Source: Pyrrhosoma nymphula
Taxonomy: Eukaryota > Arthropoda > Insecta > Odonata > Coenagrionidae
Direction: 5' to 3'
DNA: 64,000 nt
Assembly (NCBI GenBank): GCA_963573305.1
Contig: OY754335.1
Location: 50,241,985-50,305,984 of the forward strand
Within the stretch, counting starts at the first letter, position 1. Every line of letters starts with the position of its first letter. A program made the position numbers and the translations under genes. Positions 12,785 through 23,869 of the stretch are shown piece after piece. Under the pieces are notes generated by a model. It saw nothing but the letters and a program-made list of their open reading frames with translations. It was not told where the DNA came from and ran no database searches.

Positions 12785-12954
12785 GATGACATTTTCTCGG
12801 GTTTCCCACAGGGCCAGGAAGGCAGCTGTTGTCAAAGTTTTGATGGTTGTCTCTGCCGTCGTCTTCATGGCTGATGAAGACAATGGCATAGACAGCCATC
12901 GAAACATTGGCAACAGCCTTACGAACCTGGTTGGAAATTCGAGAAAATTTCATC
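12785..12954. repeat. Fold-back (snapback) element, about 80-bp arms
   Basis: The two halves are imperfect reverse complements around a centre at about 12869. GATGACATTTTCTCG at the left end pairs with CGAGAAAATTTCATC at the right end, and the pairing continues through the CAGCTGTTG / CAACAGC and TTTTGATGG / CCATCGAAAC parts. There is virtually no loop. The arms carry a GTTTCGATGGCTGTC-like core related to the cores of the other fold-backs in this window. The overlapping frames on both strands (12786-13142 plus, 12953-12729 minus) are consequences of the symmetry, not genes. Confidence 0.75.
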
Positions 12955-13456
12955 GTTTACGCCAACGGAAGTCTTCGGGTCGTAAGTCATGCCAATGTTT
13001 ACCTGAAGACGCCAGTTGGGTTGCGGGCGAAACCTTAGCCTTAAAAAAAAATAACCAATGTGGTGAAAACCCGAGAGTGGAGAAACCTTTGTTGAACTCT
13101 TTACATTCTATGCTGCTTAGCCCCATAGTACACCTCGATTAAAGATTAATTCAATCTCCAGCCTGGCATACTCTCTAAATTATTTCATTTTATCAAAACT
13201 GCCGATGCTTTTTCGCCTTTTTCCCTGATTACCTCAAATTATGTCTCCATTTATGGTTTTTTTTTAACTTCATTGCCCAAAATTAATTCCTCGTTCACTT
13301 GTCCTTCAATCGCGATTCTGCAGCTCGAAGGGTGAATCGTTCACTTATTGAATGAATGCGTAGATTCCTAAATTGTTTATCAAAACTTTTTGCTATGGTT
13401 TCTCTGGAGGGAATCATTACATACCAGGCAGCCACATTATAAAATAAGTTTTTTTT

Positions 13457-13496
13457 AATCAGCGATGTTAAATTTTTAAATTTAACATCGCTGATT
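13457..13496. repeat. Perfect 19-bp palindrome
   Basis: AATCAGCGATGTTAAATTT (13457-13475) is followed after TT by its exact reverse complement (13478-13496). It would make a 19-bp stem with a 2-base loop. A perfect arm match suggests a recent origin or the very short remnant of a fold-back element. There is no adjacent gene for it to terminate. Confidence 0.85.
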
Positions 13497-13499
13497 TAA

Positions 13500-15035
13500 A
13501 TTTTATTGGGCTGGACGAGGCTAGATATTCCCCTCTTCCAATATCCTAGTGCTCTCAAAAGTCGTACATTCATGTTTCATGTACATCCAATAAGGTTCTC
13601 GTTCTTAATAAAATTAGGCATTTAAGTCCACATAACACAATATTTTTGGGCATATCAAATGTACTTTGTTGTTCCTTTTCACGCAATTAACCACCAAAAA
13701 TCATGTCAGTGATCTTCTTATTGATTACACTTTATAAATACCACACTTTTAGGGAGAGTTCTTTTCTGTTCTTCACAGCGAACCTTCGGTTTATCAGGTG
13801 CCATTCCGGGGATTTTAATTACTTAGCAGTTGTAAGCTTCGATCCGATACGACTTAAAATCCACTTAATAGCAATATTGATAGAGTACAGAAGGAAATTG
13901 TTACATAAAATGTACCAAAAGTAATACATTTATAGTCAGAACATATAAAATATGGAAAATAGCTAAATGAAATAAAACATTTTAGACACTAGAAATTAAA
14001 AGATTGCTTAAAATTATTCAAATATCTACAGACTTACTTTGGCCATTAAAAACTACCGTGAAAGAGATAATTAATAGACAGAAAGACAGCGTCAATAACG
14101 ATGACCCAATAGATCGAAGGTGATGCAGGAGTAAAGTAGCAGATTGGATAACAGCGGCACATCAGTCTTTATTGTGATCCCTGCATTCAGTAACGGAGCC
14201 TTGAAATTATTCATAAATTCAGTATTTGCTCGTGAGATTCAAGAAGGAAAAGAAGACCACTTCGCTCCAAATTATTAAGTGTCTGAAACATCGTATTTGA
14301 AATCTTATCCTCAAGTTTTGGTGGAAAAAATAAAATGAATAGCTTTTCGACGGAAAGCCGACATTAGGTTCATATCAAAGATATTACACATAGTCATTCA
14401 CGCTATTAGTTTGGCTTCAAGCCTTGATGTGTTAGTATTACTCTTGAGTTATGATGTAGAGTTAAAATAAAATATCGAGCCCGTTGCAATGAAATTCATC
14501 CCGCTTGCCGCAGAGCTTTCCGTTCAGGTTTATGATCTATGTTTAGTGTGTCAAGCATCAACTCATAAAATTTATGACTTGAGACAATTGATTTAAAACG
14601 TAGACAATTGATACATTGGCGTTCCTAACAGAGTTAATTTCTATTTCATTGAGCACTTTCAAATAACCAACGGGTAAAAATGGGGGTCAATTGACACGCG
14701 TTTCAGAGAATCACTCATAGTGTAAGCAGCCATGAATAATTGATATAGTGCGGATGCCAAGGATCGATACTAGCGTGGCTCATAACTCAACGCATCAACG
14801 TCGGCGGAAATGAGTCGACCTTCGATATTTTACAGCCTAAATCATTATTTACGTTTGTAACATAAAATGCTTATTTTTTTCTTCTGTTGAATAGTTTCAA
14901 ATACTGCAAGCGCATTTTTGTATCGAATTTGCATTTGTTTTCATCTTTGAGACTGAAGACCTCCCGACTTCCCGAGATATGTGCTCAAGATTTTGGCGCA
15001 AACATTAGGTATCAGCAAAAACATTTAATCACTCA
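13500..15035. other. No recognised gene
   Basis: AT-rich DNA. A short direct repeat (GACAATTGAT, twice near 14583-14620) is the only structure I noticed. Open frames are short and unremarkable. Confidence 0.35.
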
Positions 15036-15039
15036 GCTA

Positions 15040-15340
15040 GGATTATCTTCAATAGTTATCATCATCAGGTCTACAGGCCCTGGAGAGCCTTGGCTTCACT
15101 CATCACTATACTACAGTCTTATCGATCCTCTGTCTCCATCCCTGGACTCAATAAATTACTAACTCTGGAATTTCTTTCAAATCCTCCTCCACGTCCTCTA
15201 ACCAGCGCTCTCGTGGTCTTCCCCTTTTACTTATCCCACCAGGTACACCAATTAGTACTCTATGCACTACCGTGTTATCCTTCATTATCTATTTTTAAAA
15301 TCCTAGCCACCAAATTCCGTTAGTCTACAGTTCTGTTATT
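15040..15340 (-). pseudogene. Family B-type RT C-terminal tail
   Basis: Minus-strand translation contains 'GVPGGISKRGRPRERW', then 'LEDVEEDLKEI'. This is the GxRxRGRPRxRWxDDVxxDL tail block found after the RT domain of RTE-like elements. Upstream sequence equivalent to 'HLNRM..RIP' is degraded. No catalytic part is present. Confidence 0.65.
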
Positions 15341-15344
15341 ACGT

Positions 15345-15640
15345 CTAATCCGTTGTACATATTTTCTGTCCCATTGTACGTACTGTTTCTCCCACTCCAT
15401 TATCGCGTACTAGCTGTATTAAAGTGGATAATTTTTTGCATAGAAAAGCTTCACTTTCGTGCGTCAAGACGCCATCTAACTCTCTTCTTCAATATATGGT
15501 CTCAGTTAATTTATAGAGGACATCTTTTTCAGAGATTATGGCATAGGATTATGGCGAAAATTACTCATCTCTTTACCATACGATTCGACCTCCTTTGGGA
15601 CACTCTCAAAGGGTCTTGCTTAGGCACGCACGCGCTGACA
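15345..15640. other. Unassigned, possibly upstream part of the same retrotransposon
   Basis: It lies on the coding-upstream side of the minus-strand RT tail at 15.0-15.3 kb, so it may be decayed RT sequence, but I cannot align it convincingly. Confidence 0.25.
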
Positions 15641-15870
15641 TGAGCAGAGCGTGAGAAGCTCTAGGGGACGCACTCTCGGCATGTCCCTCCCCCCACCCAC
15701 CCGCCCCATCTCCCATTCCTCCAACCCCGTCCACCTCGGCCACCCACGTCTCAAGAAACTCATCTCTCCTTCCATCCTTACATCTCCTTGTACAAGGCAC
15801 CCCCTTCCAAACACCCCACTTACAGGACCACCCTCTCCTTCTCCCTTCTTATATGCAATGTATTCTTGAG
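15641..15870. other. C-rich/pyrimidine-biased block
   Basis: CCCACCC and CCTCC runs give open frames on both strands (15606-15869). They are compositional. This is one of the recurring GC-rich skewed blocks. Confidence 0.35.
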
Positions 15871-15879
15871 TATGTGATA

Positions 15880-15960
15880 GGGATAGTGTAGTAGCTAGAG
15901 TACTGGCTTACCGAGAGTTTGAAACCCAGCAGTGTCGGAGATTTTCCAATATTCTTTCTT
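15880..15960 (+). repeat. tRNA-derived SINE head
   Basis: The A-box-like TAGTGTAGTAGCTAGAGTACTGG (overlapping 15884-15906) is followed by a B-box-like GAGTTTGAAACCC (15914-15926). The spacing fits a tRNA-like internal promoter. The body and tail are not clear. Confidence 0.5.
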
Positions 15961-16093
15961 TATATACTTCTAAGCAAATTTTATTATGCTGAGACAGCTG
16001 AATTGATTAGGTCGCAATCTTAGTACTCCTTAACTGCATTCTGGTTCATCAGGAGACTTTCAAATGCAAAGTTAAAGACATGACGAAAAAATA

Positions 16094-16233
16094 TATCTTA
16101 GTATATTCCACACATAAAAAGGTTTATTGCCGACCGAGGTTTCGACTGCACAGAAATCACTATCCAGGTTTGCTGTGCAGTCGAAACCTGGGTCGGAAAT
16201 AAACCTTTTTTTTGTGTGGAATATACTAAGATA
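16094..16233. repeat. Fold-back element with 60-bp arms
   Basis: The left arm begins TATCTTAGTATATTCCACAC and ends at the GTTTCGACTGCACAG core (16094-16153). The right arm (16173-16233) is its near-perfect complement, beginning CTGTGCAGTCGAAAC and ending GTGTGGAATATACTAAGATA. The loop is about 19 bases. Only a few mismatches and one 3-base length difference in a T run separate the arms, so it is probably young. No coding capacity. Confidence 0.85.
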
Positions 16234-16444
16234 AATTTTGTGTAATGCCTGTGACTATGTTCCACAAAGTTACGCCTTCAACCATTAATATTATATGCAA
16301 CATTAAAGTTTAAAATTTTGCATATTCTTTCTTATCTTGTAGGTACATGAGTGATTCATGGTAAGAAAGAGATTGGAAGGATAATTGCGCCAGCGAAAGA
16401 TGCGTTCAGCACTAGTAAAGAATCAATGACAAGGACCTGGTGAA

Positions 16445-16790
16445 ATAATGTAATAGACTGGTGAAGACTTTAATATGGAGTGTAACGTTCTATGGTCCAG
16501 AAACGTGGACTCTGAGAAAAGAAGACAAGAATAGACAGCAGTCGTTTGAGCTTGGGGGAGGAGAAGAATGGAGACAGTGTGGTGGGCGGAAAGGAGACAA
16601 ACGATGAAGTGCTTGGCATTGAGGGTGAAGAGAGGTTGCCTCTTGGACAGATAAGGAGGAGGTAGAGTTGAGGTGAGGAAGTTGAGTAAGCGCGGAAGAG
16701 GATGAAAAAGAATAAGCTTTAAGGACGGGATGAAGAGTGGTAGGTCGTATACTTAGAAGAAGAAAAACAGTTATAAAGTAGATTGGGGCC
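16445..16790 (+). pseudogene. Family B RT C-terminus
   Basis: Through frameshifts the plus strand encodes 'TFYGPETWTLRKEDKNR' (the LYGSETWTL block), then 'RRME' and an 'ERKTNDEVL'-like block, then the downstream GIGFKDGM-like tail (AL.TG....RSYT). This is the same family as 29.6, 62.0 and 63.4 kb. The frame is broken at least three times. Confidence 0.7.
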
Positions 16791-17699
16791 GTAATATGTG
16801 AAAACCAAGAGGATATTACTTTCTTCCATTTAAAACTACATTAATCGGCAGATTAACCTAATAACTAATCAATAATATGGGTGATTATGTTCTTAGTGAC
16901 AATTTTTAGAAAACAATCATTGAAATACAGGAATTTTCATATGAACCATAATTATGTAAGAATTTTTTCACTCTCTTTGTTTTGTTACCGATCATAATTT
17001 GATTACCATGTGTGGAGCTCTAAAAGTGTAGTAGGTACACCGTCCGTTGGATGGGACATTAAATGGTGTGCCCTTGGCGCATATACGTAAGAGTAGGTTA
17101 ATGGCGACACCATGTTTATGTGTGCACCTTTCCTCCATTACTCAAATAATTCTTTCCTTATCAACCCAGCCACCTATCCTCAATTACGCAAATGACTCCA
17201 GTCATCTCTCAAAATAACCATCCAACCATATTCTTGTACTAATTATATCTCCCCAACATATAATTACTGAAAATATAATAATTTCAAAACTTAATTTTTC
17301 TGATGATCAGGTAACTAGTCGCTCGATATTTAAAGCTGAAAACCGATATGCGCAGAAACATATTGGAGTTACAAGTAATGGGCTTATGAATTCATTGGAA
17401 TTAGGCAGAACATAAACATCCAAGAATGAGGAGGTAAAAATGGATTGACTATAAAAAAGTTTCCCTTTGCGAGTATTTAGGATAAACGGTTCAAGAAGAT
17501 GGATCATACGAATTAGAAATAGAGATTTTTAAATTCCTCAATGAGAGAAAATTGCGTTTCTAGAGCTTTTATAGTGGAACCGGGATATTACCATTACTAC
17601 AAAATAACAGGTAAATAGAGGAGAGTGTTATGTTTAATAGGTAAGAAAAATAGACTATAAATAAGAGACAAAAAGATTAATTATGACCTACAGAAATGG

Positions 17700-18412
17700 A
17701 TTTTTGAAGATATGCAAAGAAATAAAGGATTGAAATACATCTACATCTACAAGAGAATTTTGAAATCAATTGATTTGGATGGGTTGTCATATTGTAGTAA
17801 CACTGACCTGAAATCACTTTGCGTAAAATATAATGTTTTAACTGTAGATAAATTGTTTAAATGGTTAATCATAGTGGAAAATTATTTTAAGAAAGAATAC
17901 AAAGTTCCCTGTAAGAATACGCACTGTATGCCTAAAAGAAATACTCTGATGTTAATAACCTGTGATTATTATAATTTATATGGCAAAAGGTTGACTAAAT
18001 ATATTATCCCAAATACCATTAATTGTATGCCTAATCAATTGCGAAATTTAAAAGGAATGGCAGAAATTAAGAAAAAGGTCAAAGAATGGTTAATTAACGA
18101 AATTAAAAATTTGTAATCCCTTACAATTGGGCACTATATTTATGAATCTGTTATACAAATGTAATCACTTGTGTACTCATTTGACATATATAATTACAAT
18201 ATATTGTTTTACTATGGTAAATATATTCATGTTACAGGTTTGTGGATTTCTTTTTAATAACATTTGTTTTGATTTTTGTTTGTATATTGTAATATTATTT
18301 TTCTACTGTGTGTACTGTGTAATAACTTGCCGCTTGTATGAATACATTGGAACCTTCTGACAAGCCATGTGGCTTAGAAGGACCTTACTTTTAAATGCAA
18401 TAAAGGCAATTA
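17700..18412 (+). pseudogene. L2/CR1-like non-LTR retrotransposon 3' end
   Basis: The open frame 17712-18116 (134 codons) is unlike the other RT pieces. It has a long helical region, then 'YGKRLTKYIIPNTIN' and 'MPNQLRNLKGMAEIKKKVKEWL'. This follows the pattern at the end of many L2/CR1/Jockey-clade RT proteins (R.T......P......P..LR......FKK.LK.WL). About 290 bases of AT-rich 3' untranslated sequence follow. They carry an AAGCCATGTGGCTT hairpin (18363-18376) and end AATAAAGGCAATT. The catalytic RT domain is absent, so this is a 5'-truncated copy. The frame is open, so it is fairly recent, or open because AT-rich DNA has few constraints here. Confidence 0.6.
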
Positions 18413-18416
18413 AAAT

Positions 18417-18470
18417 ACCCTGCAAGCCAACACAGGGGTGTGTGGCAGGGGGTGAGTATTCACCAACATA
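18417..18470 (-). repeat. Family A 3' terminal hairpin
   Basis: The minus strand reads CACCCCCTGCCACACACCC and then GGCTTGCAGGGT. This is the conserved 3' hairpin of family A: CCCTGC pairs with GCAGGG. It directly abuts the 3' end of the L2-like element. The sequence upstream on the minus strand (to about 18.7 kb) may be more of the same element, but its coding part is not recognisable. Confidence 0.6.
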
Positions 18471-18889
18471 TAATGAGGAATAGAGTGATAAGAGACATTA
18501 TGGATGTTATGATGGATGTGGCAGAGACTAGGGCAGAAAACGATAACAATGGTTTTGTCATGCCCAAAGGACAAGTAATGATAAAACCTATCACTCTCGA
18601 ATCGATCTCTTGTGTGATACTTGAACATATAAACGTCAGTTCGATCAATGTCCATTTAGATATGGAGGACTTGTTGATAAATAGCCCGCATGAATTTCAA
18701 TTGAGCCAATATTGCTGAGCTGAAGAGAGTTGGGTTGGGAAAACACTGGCTTTCTTCATTCACGACATTTTAGTTTAGAATGAAAATAATGTTCAAGATG
18801 ACTTAATATTCTTTGATTTAAAAAAAGTAATTGAAAAGGTGCCTCATGATATCTGTGCATATATGTAGTTAAGAAATATGTACATTAAT

Positions 18890-18965
18890 GCCCATAGTTT
18901 CTATAATATTGGTAGCATATTATGCAGTTCATGTTGGTGAAATTTAAGTTCATACCTCACACCCC
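18890..18965 (+). repeat. Repeat shared with 46.49-46.54 kb
   Basis: GTAGCATAT...GCAGTTCATG.TGGTGAAATTT resembles the sequence at about 46490-46540, which there lies upstream of a family A hairpin. It is probably 3' untranslated sequence of a family A subfamily, with the hairpin missing here. Confidence 0.4.
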
Positions 18966-19374
18966 TGAGATGGCTTTCAGAGTACTATATAGAAGCAGAA
19001 TTACTGAGACTACTCTAAAATGGGAACGGGATGGAAAATGAAGAAGAGAAAGACCTAATGAGTCTTGGTGAAATGGAGTGAAAAAATACGTCGTTCGGAA
19101 GAGATGTGAGATAAATGTGAATGGTGTATTGGATGGAGACAGATAGAGAAAATTATCAGAAGACAAATTGTAATAATTGTTTGAGGGAAACTGCTTTTTG
19201 TGAAAATCCTTGAAAATATTTATAACTGCGTCTAAAAATCACCTCTCCCTCACTAACCTCCCTCAATCTTCAAATCTCTTCACTTTGCGATGTCTTTCCT
19301 CCTAAAAACCTCACTGTCAGGATTTCGCTGGGGATGAAAATTAAGCCCATTAGTATTTGCTCATACTCATCTTC

Positions 19375-19830
19375 ATTAGTCATTAAACCTTGATATTGGT
19401 TGACTGAAGCTCTACATTCTACCTACTCTGTTCCCTTTATGCCCTTGACACTCTTCTGCTTCATATCTTACCTTATCTGGCCCATGCATTTTTTTGTCAC
19501 TCGGTCTTTCTCTTGGGGCTCTCCCTTCCATTATATTCCTGAAACAAATTCGTTCTGTCTCCAAGTGTGGTTCATCCATCTGGGCCTTGACTTTCAGATA
19601 GTGTTCCATGTCGTTTTATTTTCTTCTATTCCTCTGTGCATTTCCGTGTTTCTTACCCTACCGTTCCATTTGAATTGCAGCATCCACCTCCAACACCAGG
19701 TCTCAAAAGCCTCCACTTTCTTCTCGTCCGTCTTTCCAATGGTCCATGCTTCTGAACCATATAGAATTATGCCCTCGTAGCGTCCAGTCCCGCTTTCAAT
19801 TCATTTTCCCTATTCCCTCTTCTTTTCATG
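19375..19830 (-). pseudogene. Family B-type RT C-terminus
   Basis: On the minus strand from 19790 downward the translation reads 'EGIILYGSEAWTIGKTDEKK', then 'VEAFETWCWRWMLQFKWNGRVRN', then 'PRWMNHTWRQNEFVSGI..KG.PQEKDRVTKKCMGQIR'. These are the SETW, WCWRRM..IxWtdkvRN and GxRxxGRPR..W blocks in the correct order. The frame is nearly continuous, so this is among the better preserved pieces. The opposite-strand open frame (19400-19780) is its shadow. Confidence 0.8.
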
Positions 19831-19849
19831 GCTTGTGTCCTAATACTCC

Positions 19850-20115
19850 TTGCCACAAGCTTCGAGGGAATGTGGGGAGAGATAGGGGAGGAAGAGGTGG
19901 ACTGAAAAGAAAAAGTGGAAGGGTTGAGGAGGAGGAGGCGGAGGGTGTTGTCGTGAAAACATGGACGCGGTCGCTCTCACATGATGGTAATGGAGACGCC
20001 ACGTGGGTAGGCGGCGGGGGAGGAGGGAGGAGAGGGAGGGTGTGGACAAGGAGGAGGTATATACAAGAGTTCACCCTCCTCCCTCCACTTGGAAGAAAGC
20101 GCGTGGGGTAGAAAG
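19850..20115. other. Purine-rich block
   Basis: GGAGGAGG/GAGAGGG runs produce frames on both strands (19746-20254). No protein family fits. It is followed by AGGGTTGCCAACT, a motif whose near complement also borders the block at 23.87 kb. Confidence 0.35.
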
Positions 20116-20179
20116 AGGTAGGGTTGCCAACTCAAGAAGAATTAAACATGCGAATACATTGCCACGAGAAAAAATTCAC

Positions 20180-20260
20180 CTCGGAACCGGGAATCGAACC
20201 TCGATCCCCACGCCTGCCGAGCTAATGCAAAGACCGCCAAGATGCCCAGTGTGACGAAAC
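20180..20260 (-). repeat. tRNA-derived SINE head
   Basis: Minus strand: a degenerate A box (TGGGCATCTTGGCGG, near 20248-20234) and a good B box (GGTTCGATTCC, 20200-20190), at tRNA-like spacing and followed by CGGTTCCGAGG. It reads as the head of a SINE. Confidence 0.6.
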
Positions 20261-20399
20261 CGAGGCAAACTACATTTGCCGCGTCCGTAACTTCACAACG
20301 TCGCTCACCGACTGAGTTAACAGGGGATACAATTAATTTAACTACACACCAAGAAACAGAATACGTATGTTACCCAATAGGACACTGATTTAACATAAT

Positions 20400-21160
20400 G
20401 ATATAGTTTTTGGATAGCCAACCGTCAACGTTCATACGATAAAACCTTAATATTTGCTCCTCACCGAAGCATTGGTCCGAGCTGCCAGTTTGGTGTATGT
20501 TTCACGGCTGTCGGCGTTCATGAAGAGAGCCTTCCTCTTGCCGACAGACCCTGACGCGTCCGACATTCCTTTCTACTCTGTTGCCGAAGGTCGCGTGAAA
20601 CCAATCAGTCTGCCTTTGACGAAACGGGGTGTTTTCACATTGGTCGAACTAGGGTTTCAGCCTCATTTCTGTGATCTTGTGCTTCATAAAGCAGTTTTAG
20701 TTAAAAGGTTTACTTTCACCACCATCTATTTAAGACCGAGCATTTCTCTGCTTGTGACAGCAAGTTGCATACGTTAGCGAGTTGCGTGCGACAGCATTTT
20801 GCCCGTTATAATTTTGCGCCCGTTGGGATTTTTCGACCGTCTGAGATACATAGCTAAATGTGTCATCGCAAACTTCCAGCGACAATTTTCAGTGGTTAGT
20901 TTTATTACCCCAGGCTTCTTAATTGTTGAGGTTATATCAGCAGGATTTAAGGCAACTCGCTGTACAAGGTATCCTCAAGTCTGGATTAATAATGAATCTA
21001 GGTACCTACATTTTACCTAAGCCATATAATGTATGTGTAATATTTTTTATCAAACGTAGTTATTATTATTTTATTCTTTATTATAAATAGATCACAATAG
21101 AATCACCACTATTATAGTATAATATTGTTTTATAATCGAATCCACCTGTGCATTAGGCTC
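20400..21160 (+). other. Unassigned; possible LTR-like or promoter-bearing repeat
   Basis: This stretch has more balanced composition than its surroundings and open frames at 20454-20777 and 20799-21020, but the products match nothing I know. A TATA-like CTATTTAAG at about 20726-20734 is followed by GAGCATTTCTC. A retroviral-type LTR is one possibility, but I could not define paired ends, a primer binding site or target duplications. Confidence 0.25.
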
Positions 21161-21165
21161 GTCAG

Positions 21166-22190
21166 ATGGTGATCTTTTTACAAACAAAATATAATGTCCC
21201 TTTGAATGAATTCTCAAATGACAAACATCATGTAAGAACAAATTTCACATTTTACTCCCTAAACCCTGGTTATGAATGTCTACACTATTTGAAATATATT
21301 CATTTTATTTCTTTCATCAAGTATTTTCGCAGCACTTATTTTTCTTGTGAAAATATACAATTTTATAATTCTAAATATTACATTGAAATTATTTTTACTA
21401 TAAATTATAATAATAACTAATACACCTGCCTGTGTCCACGCTTAAGGGATACCCTGTACTGCCCTTACGGTCCAACAAATATCGCCACTTGAGGGCAAAG
21501 TGTGCTTCAAAGAAGCGGAATGCCCATGAAGATGAAAGCTACACAATCTCTTACACCGGGAGAGGCTGTATTCGATTCCCAGTCCAAGTGGATTTTTGGT
21601 AATGGTCACTCATTAGTATTTCATCATCATCATTTGCGACAGAAGTGAACAACCTCTATAGTTAAACATGGCATATTCCTGCGTAACTTAGTGGAATTAT
21701 CACCTTCAATGAATAAAACATGACGAATAAAAGTCACATTATGTAATTCTACACATCTTTTCATTCTATTCTAATAGAAAAGACTGCAAAAGAAGTCATT
21801 TTCAAGGTATTTAAAAGAATTTTCACAGTCTCATACGCTGAACATATAATAATAAAAAATATGCAACGGTCATTATACTTATGAAACTAAATCTGGCGTT
21901 AATTTTGCATGTTTAGCTCTGCATCAGGAGGAAAATATTCTTCTCTTGGCCACATAGTGAATGATCACTTTGAATTCCCGTGAATGTCGCGATATAAGGT
22001 AGGATGTTTGGTAAGCGGGGTAGAGGAAAATAAGAATAGTGTTTAAGTTTGGGATAAAAAGATGTAGGACGCATGCCAATCTGAAGAATGAAATCATGAA
22101 AGGAGAGAAGGGCTGTCGGCTGTGACAGATAAAATAAGAATGTTCCTTCTCCCATTGAAACCTACCTTAGCCGTTTGATAACCTCTAATA
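21166..22190. other. AT-rich DNA with a weak tRNA-like B box
   Basis: The only structure is a possible B box (TATTCGATTCC, 21569-21579) followed by CAGTCCAAGTGG, suggesting an old SINE head. A minus-strand frame at 21913-22155 has no recognisable motif. Confidence 0.3.
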
Positions 22191-22194
22191 TTCC

Positions 22195-22945
22195 AACTTA
22201 ATCTGAGCAAATGCACTGTAGTACATTTCTTGCGGAGGTCGTCCAACTATCCCCATGTATATACTGTGGATGGTGTTAACATAAAGGCGACATATGAAGT
22301 GAAGTATCTAGGAGTTACGATAACCTCGAACCTATCGTGGGGAACACATATAAGAAGTATTTGTGGCAGAGCTCTGAAGAAGCTAGGATTCCTCAAGCGT
22401 ATTGTGGGAAGATTTTCGGATGAAAAAGTAAAAGAGAGGTGCTATTTCGCACTCGTCCGGCCACACCTTGAATATGCAGCGAGCATATGGGATCCGGTGC
22501 AGAAAGACTTAATCCGGGAACTTAATAAAATACAAAGGAAAGCTGCGCGATTCGTCAAAAACTGCTACGGGCGTACAGACAGCGTTACACAGATGTTAAA
22601 CGAATTAGGCTGGGAGCTCGGAGAGACTCGGAGGCTGCGCGCTAGGCTTAGATTACTTGAGCAATTAAGAATAGAAATCTTTAAGAGCGACACGGAGAAC
22701 ATCATATTAGAACCCCACTATATTTTCAGGTCCGACAGAAACGATAAATTAAGAGAGATATTTTGCCGAACGGATAGGTATGGGAATTCGTTTTTCCCCC
22801 GAACAATAAGGGACTTTAATAAATACAAGGCGTAATTTCATTAGAGCGTTTCATTTTTATATGTAAACGGCTGGTGTTCTAACACCCCCCGCCACACGCC
22901 TATTAAGGCGGCTTGCGGGGTAGTATGTAGATGTAATAAAAGTAA
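22195..22945 (+). mobile_element. Family A non-LTR retrotransposon, best 3' copy
   Basis: A 5'-truncated retrotransposon copy. It starts within the RT thumb region, contains an open C-terminal frame (to 22835) and ends in a 3' untranslated region. There a hairpin (CCCCGC ... GCGGGG, about 22885-22920, with an inner GCC/GGC pair) is followed by GTAGTATGTAGATGTA. The same hairpin plus tail occurs in several other copies in this window, which marks it as the element's 3' end. No target duplication was identified. Confidence 0.8.
22230..22835 (+). CDS. Reverse transcriptase C-terminal fragment, family A non-LTR retrotransposon
   Basis: An uninterrupted frame of 201 codons with the usual C-terminal RT order. 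It has VDGVNI (thumb start), YEVKYLGVTITSNLSWGTHI (the YLGV...L.W..HI block), LGFLKRIVGRF, then ALVRPHLEYAASIWDP, the LVRP.LEYAS.VWDP signature of CR1/Jockey/BS-type reverse transcriptases. NKIQRKAARFV and a closing region ending FFPRTIRDFNK follow. The same reading frame continues upstream to about 22195 (NLSKCTVVHF), so the ATG at 22230 is only the first Met in a truncated copy, not a real start. The catalytic FADD box is missing, so this piece cannot polymerise by itself. It is the most intact family member here and the reference for the decayed ones. Confidence 0.8.
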   Translation: MRRSSNYPHVYTVDGVNIKATYEVKYLGVTITSNLSWGTHIRSICGRALKKLGFLKRIVGRFSDEKVKERCYFALVRPHLEYAASIWDPVQKDLIRELNKIQRKAARFVKNCYGRTDSVTQMLNELGWELGETRRLRARLRLLEQLRIEIFKSDTENIILEPHYIFRSDRNDKLREIFCRTDRYGNSFFPRTIRDFNKYKA

Positions 22946-22949
22946 TCTA

Positions 22950-23700
22950 TAACTATTAAATTGAAATTGCTAGTTTTGGTGCTATAGATCTCCAAACCTC
23001 TTTACGGGATACATAAATATTTAGAATGCGTGTTCCATAGGACCCAGAAGCATGAACAAGTTATTTAAGAAAGCTCCCAGTTATTTAAAATAAGCTCCTT
23101 TGTGGGCCATTTCTAACCAACTTTTACCTCCATAAGAAAAGCATTGGATTCGGTGTTGAGATTTCCTTATATGCTTTTTTAAGTTACTTGCACTCATGAT
23201 ATAGGCTTGAAATGTTTTGTTTCGGATGACGGCTAATACCTATACCTAACTTAGTTTTTAATTCTAATATTCGATTTTTGTATTTGCATTGCTTTTGTCA
23301 AAACTTGAGTTTTGGCTTTTAAAAAAGTGGATTTTTGCACTATTTCGGAGATAGAAATATTTATTTACTTGGAATATACAGCATAGACTTCAAATGAGAA
23401 CTAATACCAGAGACAATTATGGCTCCTGGTAAAAATGAAAACTATAGCATAATTAAAGTGAGATTTTAGTTTCAATACTTTTTATCCCACACGGTAAATG
23501 CATTATGATCGTCATATTGGGAGGATCCATCTAATCCTATTCAAAACATTTACTTTTTCTTACTCCCGTTGAAATACGACGGGCACCATCTTCCAGTAGT
23601 TGTGCTTATAGATTTCTTAGATGTAGCGCAATGTAAGAAAAGTAGGCAAGCACAAAACAGTGTAGGCAAAGCAGTGAAAAAAGCAAATGTAACTCCTCAA
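22950..23700. other. No recognised gene
   Basis: AT-rich DNA ending at a run of eleven or more G (about 23706-23716). Nothing recognisable. Confidence 0.35.
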
Positions 23701-23764
23701 TCCGGTGGGGGGGGGGGTAATGTTTTTAAAAAAGTTTGTTTAACCCCGGGAGTCTTCCGGAGAA

Positions 23765-23850
23765 TCCACAACTACATACTACCATGTGAGCCACCGCTGG
23801 GCGTGTGGCAGGGTCGTGTTATGACAACAGCCATGAAAGGGGCGGAATAG
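23765..23850 (-). repeat. Family A 3' end (hairpin and tail)
   Basis: Minus strand: CATGGCTGTTGTCATAACACGACCCTGCCACACGCCCAGCGGTGG..., followed by GGTAGTATGTAGTTGTGG. This is the same 3' untranslated order as the 22.2-kb copy. The coding part is not present. Confidence 0.65.
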
Positions 23851-23869
23851 GAAAATCAGAACCCGACAA

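Noticed and set aside
12677..13142. Overlapping open frames at the 12.8-kb fold-back
   Set aside because: Frames on both strands share almost the same sequence because the DNA is palindromic; they are a consequence of the fold-back element, not genes.
20454..21020. Host gene or LTR retrotransposon
   Set aside because: The open frames match nothing I know, and neither paired LTRs nor a primer-binding site could be found, so I left it as unassigned.
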